Shown here: positions 54,609-64,000 of the stretch, in pieces | Numbering within the stretch: position 1 is the stretch's first letter | Layout of the letters: each line of letters starts with the position of its first letter | Assembly (NCBI RefSeq): GCF_000220395.1 | Contig: NW_004085884.1 | Location: 1-64,000 of the forward strand | Origin: Ichthyophthirius multifiliis | Taxonomy: Eukaryota; Ciliophora; Oligohymenophorea; Hymenostomatida | DNA: 64,000 bases | Direction of reading: 5' to 3' | Position numbers and translations under genes: made by a program | Notes under the pieces: generated by a model | Database searches by the model: none | What the model saw: only the letters and a program-made list of their open reading frames with translations | Told to the model about the DNA's origin: nothing

Positions 54609-55306
54609 ATGAATAAAGATTATAATTATAATGAAAAAAAATATATAAATTTAAAAGGAAATAATATAGAAATACAAAATATATAAGGCTTTTAAATACT
54701 TAAGAAATTTATACTAATATTTATAATAAAATGATAAATGGATATATTAATAACCTAAATAAAATGAATATTATGTTTTTAAACAGATTATCAGATTATT
54801 AAGGATACATTTTTTAACAATTTTTTTAAAAATTATAAGTAAATAAGGTGCAAGATAGATGCATATATATATATACATATAATTATTAAAAAATAATTAA
54901 ACAATGTCATATTTTTATAATTGAAATTTAAAAAATAATTAATATTTCTCATATATAGGATATTGTTTAAGGATTTTTTTTAAATAAATAAGATTTTTAT
55001 AGATTATTCCAAGACTTATATATAAAAAAATTTAGCTAGATAGTCAAAAATTATTTGGAATCTCATCTTAAAAATAAGAAAGATAAAAATATATTTTTAA
55101 ATAATGATGCTTTAGTTGAATTTTTCACAATAAAAATATATTAGAAATTTTTTTATAAAGAAGAATATATTTATAATTTTATATTAAGGGTTTTTGGAGA
55201 AAAAGTAGAGTTAAATTAAAACATACAAATATATAAGAAATTTTTATATACTGGTTTACATGAATATTTACATACTTTTGATTTAATTATTTGTAATTTT
55301 TAATGA
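54609..55306 (+). CDS. Unrecognised protein, probably with further exons
   Basis: A frame beginning NGYINNLNKMNIMFLNRLSD (ATG 54731, or an upstream ATG 54609 in a neighbouring frame) is spliced at about 54838 to an acceptor at 54959. It then gives DIVQGFFLNKQDFYRLFQDL, KKFSQIVKNYLESHLKNKKD and GEKVELNQNIQIYKKFLYTG until TGA 55304-55306. The same plus strand continues with a protein-like stretch at 55345-55560 (SMLIQQIQNEAKFDIYKMYI, FQFAKELSFVILNEIQYI), so a last intron across the TGA (GTAATT near 55293 to TTTAG near 55335) is possible, although the phase does not fit perfectly. Helical, charged, no family recognised. Confidence 0.45.
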
Positions 55307-55844
55307 ATAATTCTATTTTTTGCAATCTAATTTAGTATTAACTTTTCCATGTTAATTTAATAAATATAAAACGAAGCAAAATTTGATATATATAAAATGT
55401 ATATTGATTTAATTTAGATAAATGTATTTTTGGAAAATAAGATTATTCCATTAAAATTTTCTTTTTAATTTGCCAAAGAGTTAAGCTTCGTAATATTAAA
55501 TGAGATATAATATATTAATCTTTAAAAATTAAACTTATTTTTATTTATATTATTAAATTTTGATTTATATTATTTTTAATTAATTTATTTTATATATATA
55601 TTAGATATATTATTTTTAAACAAACATATATATTTTTAAATGGAATTAATTTAAAAAAAATATATTATATTTTATTATTAATTCTCAAAAATTTAATTTA
55701 AAAAAAAAAAAAATTATTAAAAATTATAATATACAACTATTTAATATATGAATATAATAGAAAATAAAATATATCAGAGAATTAACTTTAAAAAAATAAA
55801 ATATTTATTGTATAATATCAATCAAATTATTTTTTTTATTTTAT
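55307..55844. other. Spacer with possible 3' exon of the preceding gene
   Basis: The first half (55345-55560) has a protein-like plus frame discussed under the preceding gene; the rest is A/T-rich, with nothing recognised, up to the convergent stop at 55845. Confidence 0.4.
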
Positions 55845-57840
55845 TCATTAAGATAAGCTTTTCGCTTTATTTTATTATAAAACTTAACTTTATTAAAATT
55901 CACAAATATTCAAATTATTTAAATTAATTTAAAGTTATTTTTTTATTTATAAATCAAAATGTTACACAGCATATTATTTGTCATAATTTTTTGCATAGCA
56001 AGCTCTTATAATAGAACTATTTAAATTTTAATCTTTACCGTAATAATTAAAACTACTTTCATCAGAATCAAACACAACTATTTTTTTATTTTTTTTAAAA
56101 AAAAAAAATATAAATAATTTTTTGTTTTTTTTTTGTTTTGCTTGAGGAATCAGCATAATTAGATTCTTGATTATTCTCTATTTTTAAAATATTATTAATC
56201 ATTTTTTCATTATTTTTTTAGTCTTAAACATTTTTTTCTTCTTCATCCTCATCTTCATTTTCGTCTTCATCTTACTCAGTATTTGGATTTAATTAATTTT
56301 AGTTGAGAATATTATCTTTAGTATTATTAAAAGTACATCCATTATTTTACATCTTTTCTATAATTTTTAGAAGAATATCTTCTTTTTTTTAAATTATTAA
56401 ATTTTCCTTTATTATTCAAGCACAATTTATTACAATTATAAATTTTCTTTCTAATAAATATCAAAATCAGAATTAGTCTGCGTTTATTTATTAACAATTT
56501 TTTTCTAAGAATTAGAGTTTGTAGTAGAAATATTATTTTGAAAAGAGTTTTTTTTTTCAACCTTAAGATTATGGATTCATTCTTTTAATTACAATTTCTA
56601 ATTCTCGTCTTATTCTCTAATATTTTTAAAAGATTTTAATTATTGATTTAAGTCTAAATTTTTAAAATTCAAATGATGAATATAAGAATCTATACAAATT
56701 TTAAATTTTTAAAGATTTTCTTAAAAAAATGACTTTTTTTCTACTAATAAATTATATGCCTCCATTATTTATATATAGCTTTCTTCATTTATATCATTTT
56801 TTAATATTTTATCTAATTTTTCTCTTGTATTTTCCATCCAAATATTCATTTCTTCATAATTTATACTATTATTGTTGTTGCTTTTTTGTATTTTGTTGCT
56901 TATATTATTATTTGATTTCGAAAAAAGTGTATTCTTTTTATTTTTAGATAAAGGTTTTATCATATTGAAGCATTTAGAGTTAAAATCTATATAGTAGTTT
57001 TCCTTTTTTTAAAAAGGTGAATTATTTGTCATTGATACTACTTTTCGATGGTTATTATTTTAATTTTTAGTTTAAAAAAATGCAGGTTTTAATTTTTGGA
57101 CATATTCATTTATTTCTTTTGGCATTTTTTATTACTAAAAGTTAAAACTTAAAGTTTTAGAAAATTAAGCTTTTTATATTTATAACTAATTTTTATTTTT
57201 TTATTCTTATTATTATTTATTTAAATTACTATTATTTTTAAATGTTAATGAGTTATTTAGTATTAAATTTTATTATTAATTTTAATTTTTTTGAGCATTA
57301 TTTTCTTCATTTTCTTCATAGTTTTTTTCCCTTTTTTATACAGTGTTTATGATTAAGTAGCTTTTTTATTAATTATTTTATTTTTAATTATTATTATGTA
57401 TCTTTTACAAGTCTTTGATAGATATTTACTTTAATTAATCAATTTTTTAGATTATAATACTATTAGCACTGTTAGAGTTTATTTATTATTTAATATTATT
57501 AATATTTTTTAAATGCGAGTAATGGTCTATTAACTAAGGAATTTATTATTAATGTATTTATAAATTATTTTGTAAATTTTTTTATGATTATGTATCCAAT
57601 TTAGGCGATGTAATTAAATTAGTTAAGTTATTTGAAAATGAATTTATTAAAAGCTTTTTATTTATTTTTAAATAATTCTGTTTTGTTGACAGAAACTTTA
57701 ATTTATTGTTTATATTTTTTTTTATTAATCTTAATGTAGACTATTTAAACTGACGTTTTGTAGCGTTTTTTTTCTTAATTTATTTAATCTTTGACTAAAG
57801 TATCAGGTTATATTTGTATATTTTTCTTTTCTTATTACAT
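55845..57840 (-). CDS. Low-complexity coiled-coil/acidic protein, unrecognised
   Basis: ATG 57838-57840 starts QQEKKNIQIQPDTLVKDQIN. Further on come YEENEENNAQKNQNQQQ, MPKEINEYVQKLKPAFF, SINYEEMNIWMENTREKLDK, SYIHHLNFKNLDLNQQLKSF, a dimerising coiled coil (QLQQIVLEQQRKIQQF, EDILLKIIEKMQNN), an acidic run QDEDENEDEDEEE, and after an intron VVFDSDESSFNYYGKDQNLN and SSIIRACYAKNYDKQYAVQH to TGA 55845-55847. To keep one frame I need small introns plus slips at T10 56548-56557 and T8 56383-56390 (plus-strand view). It could instead be two genes. About 600 residues, likely a structural or nuclear protein, but no domain is recognised. Confidence 0.5.
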
Positions 57841-57951
57841 TTTTAATATGATTATTTTAAATTTATCGATATATTTAGTATTTTTATTATTTTTTAAATA
57901 TATATAGATAAATATATTTATTGAAATAATTTTTTTCTTTATAATTTACAT

Positions 57952-58008
57952 TATATTATATATTATATATTATATATTATATATTATATATTATATATTA
58001 TATATTTT
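57952..58008. repeat. Heptanucleotide tandem repeat (ATTATAT)n
   Basis: About eight near-perfect copies of a 7-bp A/T unit, directly followed by a trinucleotide array. It lies upstream of the minus-strand gene at 55845-57840. Confidence 0.85.
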
Positions 58009-58072
58009 ATTATTATTATTATTATTTTTATTATTATTAATATTATTATTATTATTATTATTATTTAAATTT
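58009..58072. repeat. (ATT)n trinucleotide array, interrupted
   Basis: ATT/TTA triplets with two or three interruptions. Non-coding in position, unlike the similar TTA tract in SRPK. Confidence 0.8.
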
Positions 58073-58446
58073 ATTACAATTAGATATATATTTATTATTT
58101 CAAAATTCATATATATTTTTCTTTATTTTAAATTTTCTTATAAATAAAATTAATATAATATAAATATTTTTTTATTGTAAATTAAACTTTAATTTTAAAT
58201 TTAATTTTATTTATCTAAATAATCTATAAAAAAAAATATATTATTAATTTAAATTTAAAATATATTTTGTTTTACGAAATATTATAAAAATAATAACATT
58301 TATAAAATTTTTAATTTATTTAAAATAAAATACAATAAATAAAAAATATTCTTTAATATTATAAATAAAAATATTTAGATGTTTTAAATTATTTTAGTAT
58401 TCCTTTTATTTTTATATAAATATAATAAAATTATTTAAATTTTAAA
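58073..58446. other. A+T-rich spacer
   Basis: About 370 bases between the repeat block and the stop of the next minus-strand gene. Nothing recognised. Confidence 0.5.
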
Positions 58447-59996
58447 TCATTTTTTATTTAATTATTAGTATTCATCAATAGTTTTAAAGTTTTTTATATT
58501 TTATAATTTTATATTTTAGTTTTCGATTTATATTTCTTTTGAAATTCTATTTAGATTATATAAAAAATAAAAATAAAAATTAATATACATTTTAAAAAAA
58601 TCATTTAATTTATCTTAATCTTCAAAAGCAGGAATTTTACATTTTTAAGCATATTCAATAAGCTATTAATATCCTACAATTATTTTTTAATAAAATTAAT
58701 AGGCTAATTATATAAAATAATTTAGACACAATTATATTAGTTTAATGTCAATATAATTATTTTATATCTCATATTATTAATTTTACTTATTTTTTTTTTT
58801 TAATAAAAAAAAAAATTAAATATTTTTAAAATTATTTATTTACATATATTTTTAAAATATAATATTGTCCTTAGAAATATATTCTTGCCCTACCATTAAA
58901 GATTTATTATTAATTTCTGATTAAAAGGAAGTGTTTTAACTATTTATAATTTTATTCTAACTTTAATATCTTTTTTTAGAATCACAATCTTAATTTAATA
59001 TTTTTTTAATTATTTCAATAAAGAAGCTGATTGTTATTTACAAAACTCAGATTCTTAAATTCTAAAGACAATAAAGTATAAATTAATTTAATATTTTATA
59101 TATATTTATGATACTTTTATTAAAAATATAATATTTCTCCATAATAATCATAAGAAACACTTAATAAATAAATAATTTTTTATTTATCGTCTATTATTTA
59201 AAAATTATAATCTTAATTATTTTTATTATAAAGCATTCTTTTTTTTTAATTAAAATAAAATAAAATTTATAACAAAATTAATATTTTAAAAATAGAAATA
59301 CTCAATTAAGCATAACATTTAATTGTTAAAAAGTTAATTTTCATAGATATTTTTAGTTATTTTTTCTAAATATTCAATATTTATTATACCTTTGTTTATA
59401 ATTTTCGATGCATCATCAAAGTTCTTAACATTTTTAAGGCAAAAGCTAACATTTAAACACATAATGGCCAATTAAAATAAATTTTAATATTAGTTTTGAT
59501 AAATTAATCTGCTTCTAATTGCTTTATAAAGCATATTTATAGAAATATCTAATTTTCCTCTTAGCATATAAATAACTGCTTAATTATTTACAAATACGAA
59601 AAATTAATTTAAAATCTTTTAAAGAAAATCATGAACAATAAATTATTTTTAAGAAATTTTTGTTTAATCTAATTCTAATGAACTTCTCATTATTATTTTT
59701 ATATTTTCATAATCAAAAGCTTGATTTTCACTAAAAAGCTAATATATTTCTTATAAATAATATAATTCTGAGTTACAATAAGGCTACATTTACTATAAAA
59801 TAAAAATTATTAATTATTCTATGTTTTTGTATAAGAAAAAAGCTTATTTATATTCTTTATTCTATATATAGTTTTCTGATGTTAATGATGTTTTTTCTAT
59901 AAACTAAATTATTTTTTCGGAATTCAATAAAGGGTTTTTATCATCTAATATTATGTTTTTTAATTATTCACATTCTATTTTATATGTATTTTCCAT
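58447..59996 (-). CDS. Helical (possibly TPR-like) repeat protein
   Basis: Starts at ATG 59994-59996: ENTYKIECEQLKNIILDDKN, ENYIQNKEYKQAFFLYKNIE, ELYYLQEIYQLFSENQAFDY, MLRGKLDISINMLYKAIRSR, NLFQLAIMCLNVSFCLKNVK and ASKIINKGIINIEYLEKITK. These pairs of amphipathic helices with A-x-x-x-Y/A-x-x-A spacing resemble tetratricopeptide repeats. After introns (59230-59290 and more) it reads IVGYQQLIEYAQKCKIPAFE and RISKEIQIENQN, ending at TGA 58447-58449. About 430 residues. The TPR call is a pattern judgement; the protein could be another alpha-solenoid. Confidence 0.55.
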
Positions 59997-60659
59997 ATTT
60001 TTTTATTTTTTTATTTAATTTTATTTATTTTTTTAAATTTATTTGATTTTTTATTTTTTTTCTATTTTATATTATTTTATTTATATGTTTTTTTTTATTT
60101 TTCGAAATTATAAAATGTTTGTTTTATATTTTCTTTTAATCGAAATCATTTTAATCGTAAAATAAATTTTATATTTTTTTTTATTTTATTTTTTAAAATT
60201 TATTTTGTTAATATTAAATATTAAAAAAAGTATAGTTTTTTTTTTCATTAATTATTAAAATACTTATTTTATTATTATATTAAACTAATATAATTATTTA
60301 TAAAACACTTTAATTAACACATATGCAAATAGAGAGAATAATAAATAACTAGCAAAAAATATAAAATTAAATTTAATAAAAATGAAAACAGTATGTAACA
60401 TAATTTATTTAATTTTTATTAAAAAAAAAAATAAAAATAAAAAAAATAATAATATTTAGTTAATAAAAGAATATAAAAATAAATTTATTTAAAAATAAAT
60501 AACAATAATTTTTTTTTTTTATAAAATATTTCTAAAATTAAAAAAAATATATATATATTTATTTAAATTTTATAAACAAAATAATAATAAATTTTAATTA
60601 TTATTATATAAAATTTTAAAAGTATTCTAAATATTTATTTTTTTCTCCATCATCTATAT
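59997..60659. other. A+T-rich spacer
   Basis: About 660 bases of A/T-rich sequence between two minus-strand genes. A short plus ATG near 60382 leads nowhere. Nothing recognised. Confidence 0.5.
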
Positions 60660-61126
60660 TCAGATCTTTTCTAACTTAGCCTTTATTATTACAGGATTAG
60701 CATTTTATAATATAGCTTTTCCTTCCGAAATATAATCAAAAGCACATTTATGGTCTTCAGGCATCCTATGTTTAGCACAAAAAGTAAAATTACATTTGCA
60801 TTTAATTCCTTATAATCCAAGCTTTTTAGTACACATTTTACATCTATTTGTATCTATTTTTAGTTCTTTTTCTTCTTTTTTAGGTATTTTTATCTATTAT
60901 GTTTATTTTTCTTCATTAATTTAAGAATTTATATTTTTCTTTTATTTGCTTTTTTTTTTTTTTTTTTTCAAATAATATTTTTAAAGACAAATTATTTTGT
61001 TTTTAAAATTAATAAATATATCTATGAAAACCTATAACATAAAGTACAAAGAGGATCACTTAAAGGACTTGAATAAAAGAGTTTGCATTAAACACAAAAT
61101 TTTAATTAATTTTAAGTTTTATTCAT
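60660..61126 (-). CDS. A20/AN1 zinc-finger protein (stress-associated / ZFAND5-6 type)
   Basis: These small proteins bind ubiquitin through the A20 finger and modulate stress responses and proteasome delivery. After ATG 61124-61126 an A20-like finger reads FCVQCKLFYSSPLSDPLCTL then CYR (C-x2-C-x11-C-x2-C). An intron with a long A/T run splits the protein. The second exon has an AN1 finger: NRCKMCTKKLGLQGIKCKCN then FTFCAKHRMPEDHKCAFDYI (C-x2-C, C-x-C, C-x4-H, H-x-C). It ends NPVIIKAKLEKI at TGA 60660-60662, the usual K-rich tail of the family. About 120 residues, a little shorter than animal and plant relatives. The linker exon between 60890 and 60960 is uncertain. Confidence 0.85.
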
Positions 61127-61399
61127 TTAAATATTTTTTTTTTTTTTTTTTTTTATAAGAAATTTATTTAATAAAAATTATTTTTTTCAAATATAATAAA
61201 TAAAATAAAATTAATAATAATTTACTCTTTTTTATAGAGTTTTATTAAATTATATTTGTATGCATTATTTCTTTTCAGAATTATTTTATTTTTAATATTT
61301 TTAAATATATATTCTAAATATTCTTTTTTTTTTTTCTTATTATTAATATATATTAATTTAAATTCTTATTTTATTAATATTTTTTTATTTTAATAAAAT
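61127..61399. other. A+T-rich flank of the compositional island
   Basis: Upstream region of the A20/AN1 gene, with T runs at 61135-61155 and 61325-61336. Nothing recognised. Confidence 0.5.
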
Positions 61400-61690
61400 A
61401 GTTTAATAATATTATTTTTAAACCTTCTTTTAACAAGTGATTCGTAATTAAATTGCCTTAAAAAGTAAAGCCATAAATTGTAAAGTGAAGGACCTTGTTC
61501 TATCCTGGGGTCAACTGAAAATATAATATTAGGCCTGAAAGGCTTTGTCTTATAGGAAGTATGAGGCCACGGAACAATAGAGGTCAAGTTTTAGTCGTTT
61601 TCCTCCTTACATCTAAACGGGCTATTGACAGGACACAAAATCCTATTCCAATATGGGCCCTTCCACCCCCCACCCCAGTAAATTGATGGG
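61400..61690. other. G+C-rich compositional island of unknown nature
   Basis: Around 280 bases with far more G and C than any other part of the window, with sharp borders. The minus strand holds a frame free of TGA across it, including WKGPYWNRILCPVNSPFRC, TSIVPWPHTSYKTKPFRPNI and DPRIEQGPSLYNLWLYFLRQ; the plus strand is also open in part. Codons such as CCG, CCC, AGG and GGC, rare elsewhere here, are common. The minus strand near 61655-61680 contains clustered G runs (GGGG, GGGGGG, GGG). I recognise neither a protein family nor an RNA (it is not SRP RNA, RNase P RNA, U6, 5S or a telomerase template that I can see). Options: a structured ncRNA, a transferred or contaminating fragment, or a remnant of a mobile element. 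Confidence 0.6.
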
Positions 61691-62090
61691 AAGGAAATTA
61701 AAATTATATAGCAAAACTTGCTTATAATATAAAAATATATTCCATCGAATTATATAAATAAATAATTTATATATATGATTAATAAATACTTTTTTAATTC
61801 TTAATATAAAAGATACAAAAATAATTTAAATATAAAAAAATTTATATATTTACTAAACGTTTAAAAAAAATAAAAAAATATATTATATAAATAATTTTTT
61901 TAATTTAGAAAAATTAACACCTCATTTATTTAATTTATTTTTGAAAAATTAGATAACAAAAATAATTTAAAAAAATAAAAATAGAAAAAAATAAAAAAGG
62001 TAAAAATACATATTTATATGCAAAAATATATATATAAAAAATATAAAACAAAACTACATATATAAATATTAAATAAAAATTATAAAAAAA
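61691..62090. other. A+T-rich spacer before ArfGAP
   Basis: About 400 bases returning abruptly to the A/T-rich background; promoter region of the ArfGAP gene by position. Nothing recognised. Confidence 0.5.
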
Positions 62091-63164
62091 ATGTCCAGCT
62101 AATAATTATAAAATGAAGTTTTTGATAAGCTCACTGCAATTCCTGAAAACAGATAATGTTTCGAATGCAGAAGCCCATCTTTTTAATGGGCATCAGTAAA
62201 TAATGGAATATTTTTATGTTTAGCATGCTCTGGAGTACATAGGGGATTCGGAGTAAATGTTTCATTCATAAGATCTATAGATATGGATCATTTTACTCAA
62301 AAGTAACTAAATTTAATGCTTTAAGGAGGAAATAAAAAGCTTTGGGACTTTTTCGAAAGCTATAATATCCCAAAGGATAGTCCTATAGATTTCAAATATA
62401 AAACCAAAGCAGGAATTTATTATAGAGAATTGGTAATTTCTTTAACAAAATATTAAATAATAATAAATAAAAATAATAGTTAAAAAGTATTGTAGAAGGC
62501 GAATAATCACCTGATAAACCTTCATTAGAAGAAGGATTGGAAATTATTTCATTTTAAAATCCAAATTTTTTGAGTAATATATATTTTTTATTTTTTTAAA
62601 AAAAATGTAAAATTAAATAAAATTAGATGACATGTCTTAAAACAAAGGAATCACATCTTAAAATCATTAAAGTAATAATAATAAAAATGATGATACTCTT
62701 GATTAAGTAAAAAGCGTCTTAACAGGTGCTTTGACAAAAGTTACAGAAGTTGGAAAAACTGTTTATGAAAAAACTGCTGAAATTTCAAAAAATGTTTATT
62801 AAAAAGGAAATGAAAAATTAAAAGATGAATAATTTTAATAGGATGTCAATAATTTTAAAGAAAAAAGTAAAGAAACAATTATAAAAAATTACAAAACTAT
62901 TAAATAAGTAAACAGAATTTTATTATTTTTTTTTACGATTTTTAGAAATAATTTTTTTTTTTTTTTTTTTTTAATTAATTAAAATAGGGATTTTTTTAAG
63001 TTTTGGGATTTTTTTAAAATTAAATTGATAATTTAGATTAAGGAAAACAATAAAATAAAAATAAATAAGAATAAGAATAAGAATAGAAAGAATTTGGATA
63101 ATAAAAGGAATAATAAAAATGGTAATTATAATAAGAATGGATATAATAAGATTATAAAAATTGA
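62091..63164 (+). CDS. ARF GTPase-activating protein (ArfGAP1-like)
   Basis: Stimulates GTP hydrolysis on ARF in Golgi/COPI traffic. ATG 62091 begins [20 protein letters not shown]; the zinc finger is [20 protein letters not shown] with LCLACSG (C-x2-C-x16-C-x2-C), followed by the arginine-finger segment [20 protein letters not shown], all complete. [18 protein letters not shown] and AGIYYRELL finish the GAP fold. The tail has [20 protein letters not shown], an amphipathic, Thr/Ser/Gly-rich helix comparable to the ALPS membrane-curvature region of ArfGAP1, then lysine-rich helices. A last exon after an intron with long T runs reads GFFQVLGFFQNQ and ends with Trp-containing QKWQLQQEWIQQDYKN at TGA 63162-63164. 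Introns at about 62431-62479, 62575-62630 and 62907-62987. About 290 residues. Confidence 0.92.
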
Positions 63165-63671
63165 TTTTTATTCATTTTTTAATATTAAATTTTATAAAAA
63201 ATATCAATTATTATATATTAAAATTCGTAATATGTTTAATAAATGTTATAATACTAATGTTTTAAACATTTTTATTAAAAATTTATATAATATTTATAAA
63301 ATAAAATATACTAATTAATCATAATTAAAAAAACTAATTATTAATATTATATTATATTTATTTAATTATAATTTAATTAATTTCCTAATTTTTTATTATA
63401 AAAATTGTGAAAAACAATTATTTTAATTTATATTCAAAAAATAAAAAAACTTAATATTATTTATTATTAATATTTTTCTATTTAAAAAAAAAAAAAAAAA
63501 AAAAAAATTAATATTAAAAATCATATTTCTAAATATTGAAAAAAATTGTTTTAATTTAAAATAATTATCTTAATAAAAATAAGTTTTTTTTTTTTTTTTC
63601 TTTTTACAATAAATATAAAATTTAGTTTAATATATAATTTTTAATTAAATATCTTTTCTTTTTTTCTTTTT
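63165..63671. other. Convergent A+T-rich spacer
   Basis: About 500 bases between the ArfGAP stop and the stop of the minus-strand gene at the right edge. Long A and T runs (63484-63507, 63584-63601). A standard-code ORF here overlaps the ArfGAP end in another frame and is not a gene. Confidence 0.5.
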
Positions 63672-64000
63672 TCATTTCTCTTTGTTATATGATTATTCTT
63701 TTTTATTTTTAAACTCTTTTTAAAATAAAAAAACAAAATTAGAAAAAATATTTTTAATTATAAAAAATACTACATGCATATGAATCATTATATTTATCAC
63801 TATTAAAGCTTTTATTATTAGATTAATTATAATTAGTAATTGAATTTTATAAAGGTTTAACTTATTAATGAAAAGAGTCTAATATTATTAATTTATATAA
63901 ATAAAAATAAAATTAAAAATACTAATAGATTTATATTTTTCATAAGAATTGTTTAATATTTCTTATGAATTATTTTCTTTTTCAATAAAAGATTTTAAAT
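63672..64000 (-). CDS. 3' part of a gene running off the right edge
   Basis: Three exons on the minus strand fit together. Entering from the edge: KSFIEKENNSQEILNNSYEK, a GTATTT...TTAG intron at about 63878-63921, then NSFHQQVKPLQNSITNYNQS and SDKYNDSYAC, a second intron 63716-63770, and a last exon FKNKKEQSYNKEK ending at TGA 63672-63674. The sequence is polar, N/S/K-rich and looks like a disordered C-terminus. The 5' part is outside the window, so no function can be given. Confidence 0.6.

Noticed and set aside
61400-61690. Island considered as telomerase RNA because of the C/G runs
   Set aside because: The expected CAACCCCAA-type template is absent on both strands.
63094-63318. Plus-strand ORF rich in Asn/Lys/Tyr
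   Set aside because: It overlaps the last ArfGAP exon in another frame and continues into spacer; no support as a separate gene.

Overview
The window reads as macronuclear DNA of a ciliate that uses the Tetrahymena-type nuclear code, in which TAA and TAG mean glutamine and TGA is the only stop. Conserved proteins (complex I NDUFS8, PRPP synthetase, kinesin, protein kinases, exportin) translate intact only under that rule. The sequence is extremely A+T rich. Genes carry many short GT...AG introns (about 44-150 nt, mostly A/T). Ichthyophthirius or a close hymenostome is the likeliest source, but the genus is inference. Standard-code ORF calling fails here, so most genes below come from reading TGA-only frames and joining exons by hand. 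Exon borders that I could not fix are marked as such.

Layout, left to right. Plus strand: NDUFS8 (27-999) and a giant WNK kinase with a Q/N-rich tail (1744-9366). Minus strand: a CFAP36-like BART-domain protein (9607-11340), a cyclin (11922-12786) and exportin-7 (14074-18544). Plus: an ataxin-10 family protein (18854-20574) and an unknown protein (20655-22322). Minus: an SRPK kinase with a poly-Q insert (22376-24940). Plus: ribose-phosphate pyrophosphokinase (25990-27636). Minus: CFAP161 joined to a calcyphosin-like EF-hand module (27916-29881). Then come a small plus-strand coiled-coil gene and two minus-strand unknowns (30145-32337).

Minus strand from 32885 to 45442: adenylate kinase 7 with a Dpy-30 tail, kinesin-8, dihydropteridine reductase, a coiled-coil protein and a SET-domain methyltransferase. 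Plus: a roughly 2,200-residue conserved giant protein (46600-53707) and an unknown (54609-55306). Minus: a coiled-coil/acidic protein (55845-57840), a helical repeat protein (58447-59996) and an A20/AN1 zinc-finger protein (60660-61126). A G+C-rich island lies at about 61400-61690. Plus: an ArfGAP (62091-63164). A minus-strand gene runs off the right edge (63672-64000).

There is no operon logic, as expected for a ciliate; genes sit singly, in tandem or convergently. Several are ciliary or axonemal in other organisms (CFAP36, CFAP161, AK7, possibly kinesin-8 and ataxin-10). I saw no rRNA, tRNA, CRISPR array or recognisable transposon. The most unusual items are the WNK Q-rich tail, the CFAP161-calcyphosin fusion, the compositional island near 61.5 kb, and the repeated coincidence of reading-frame slips with A8-A10 runs.
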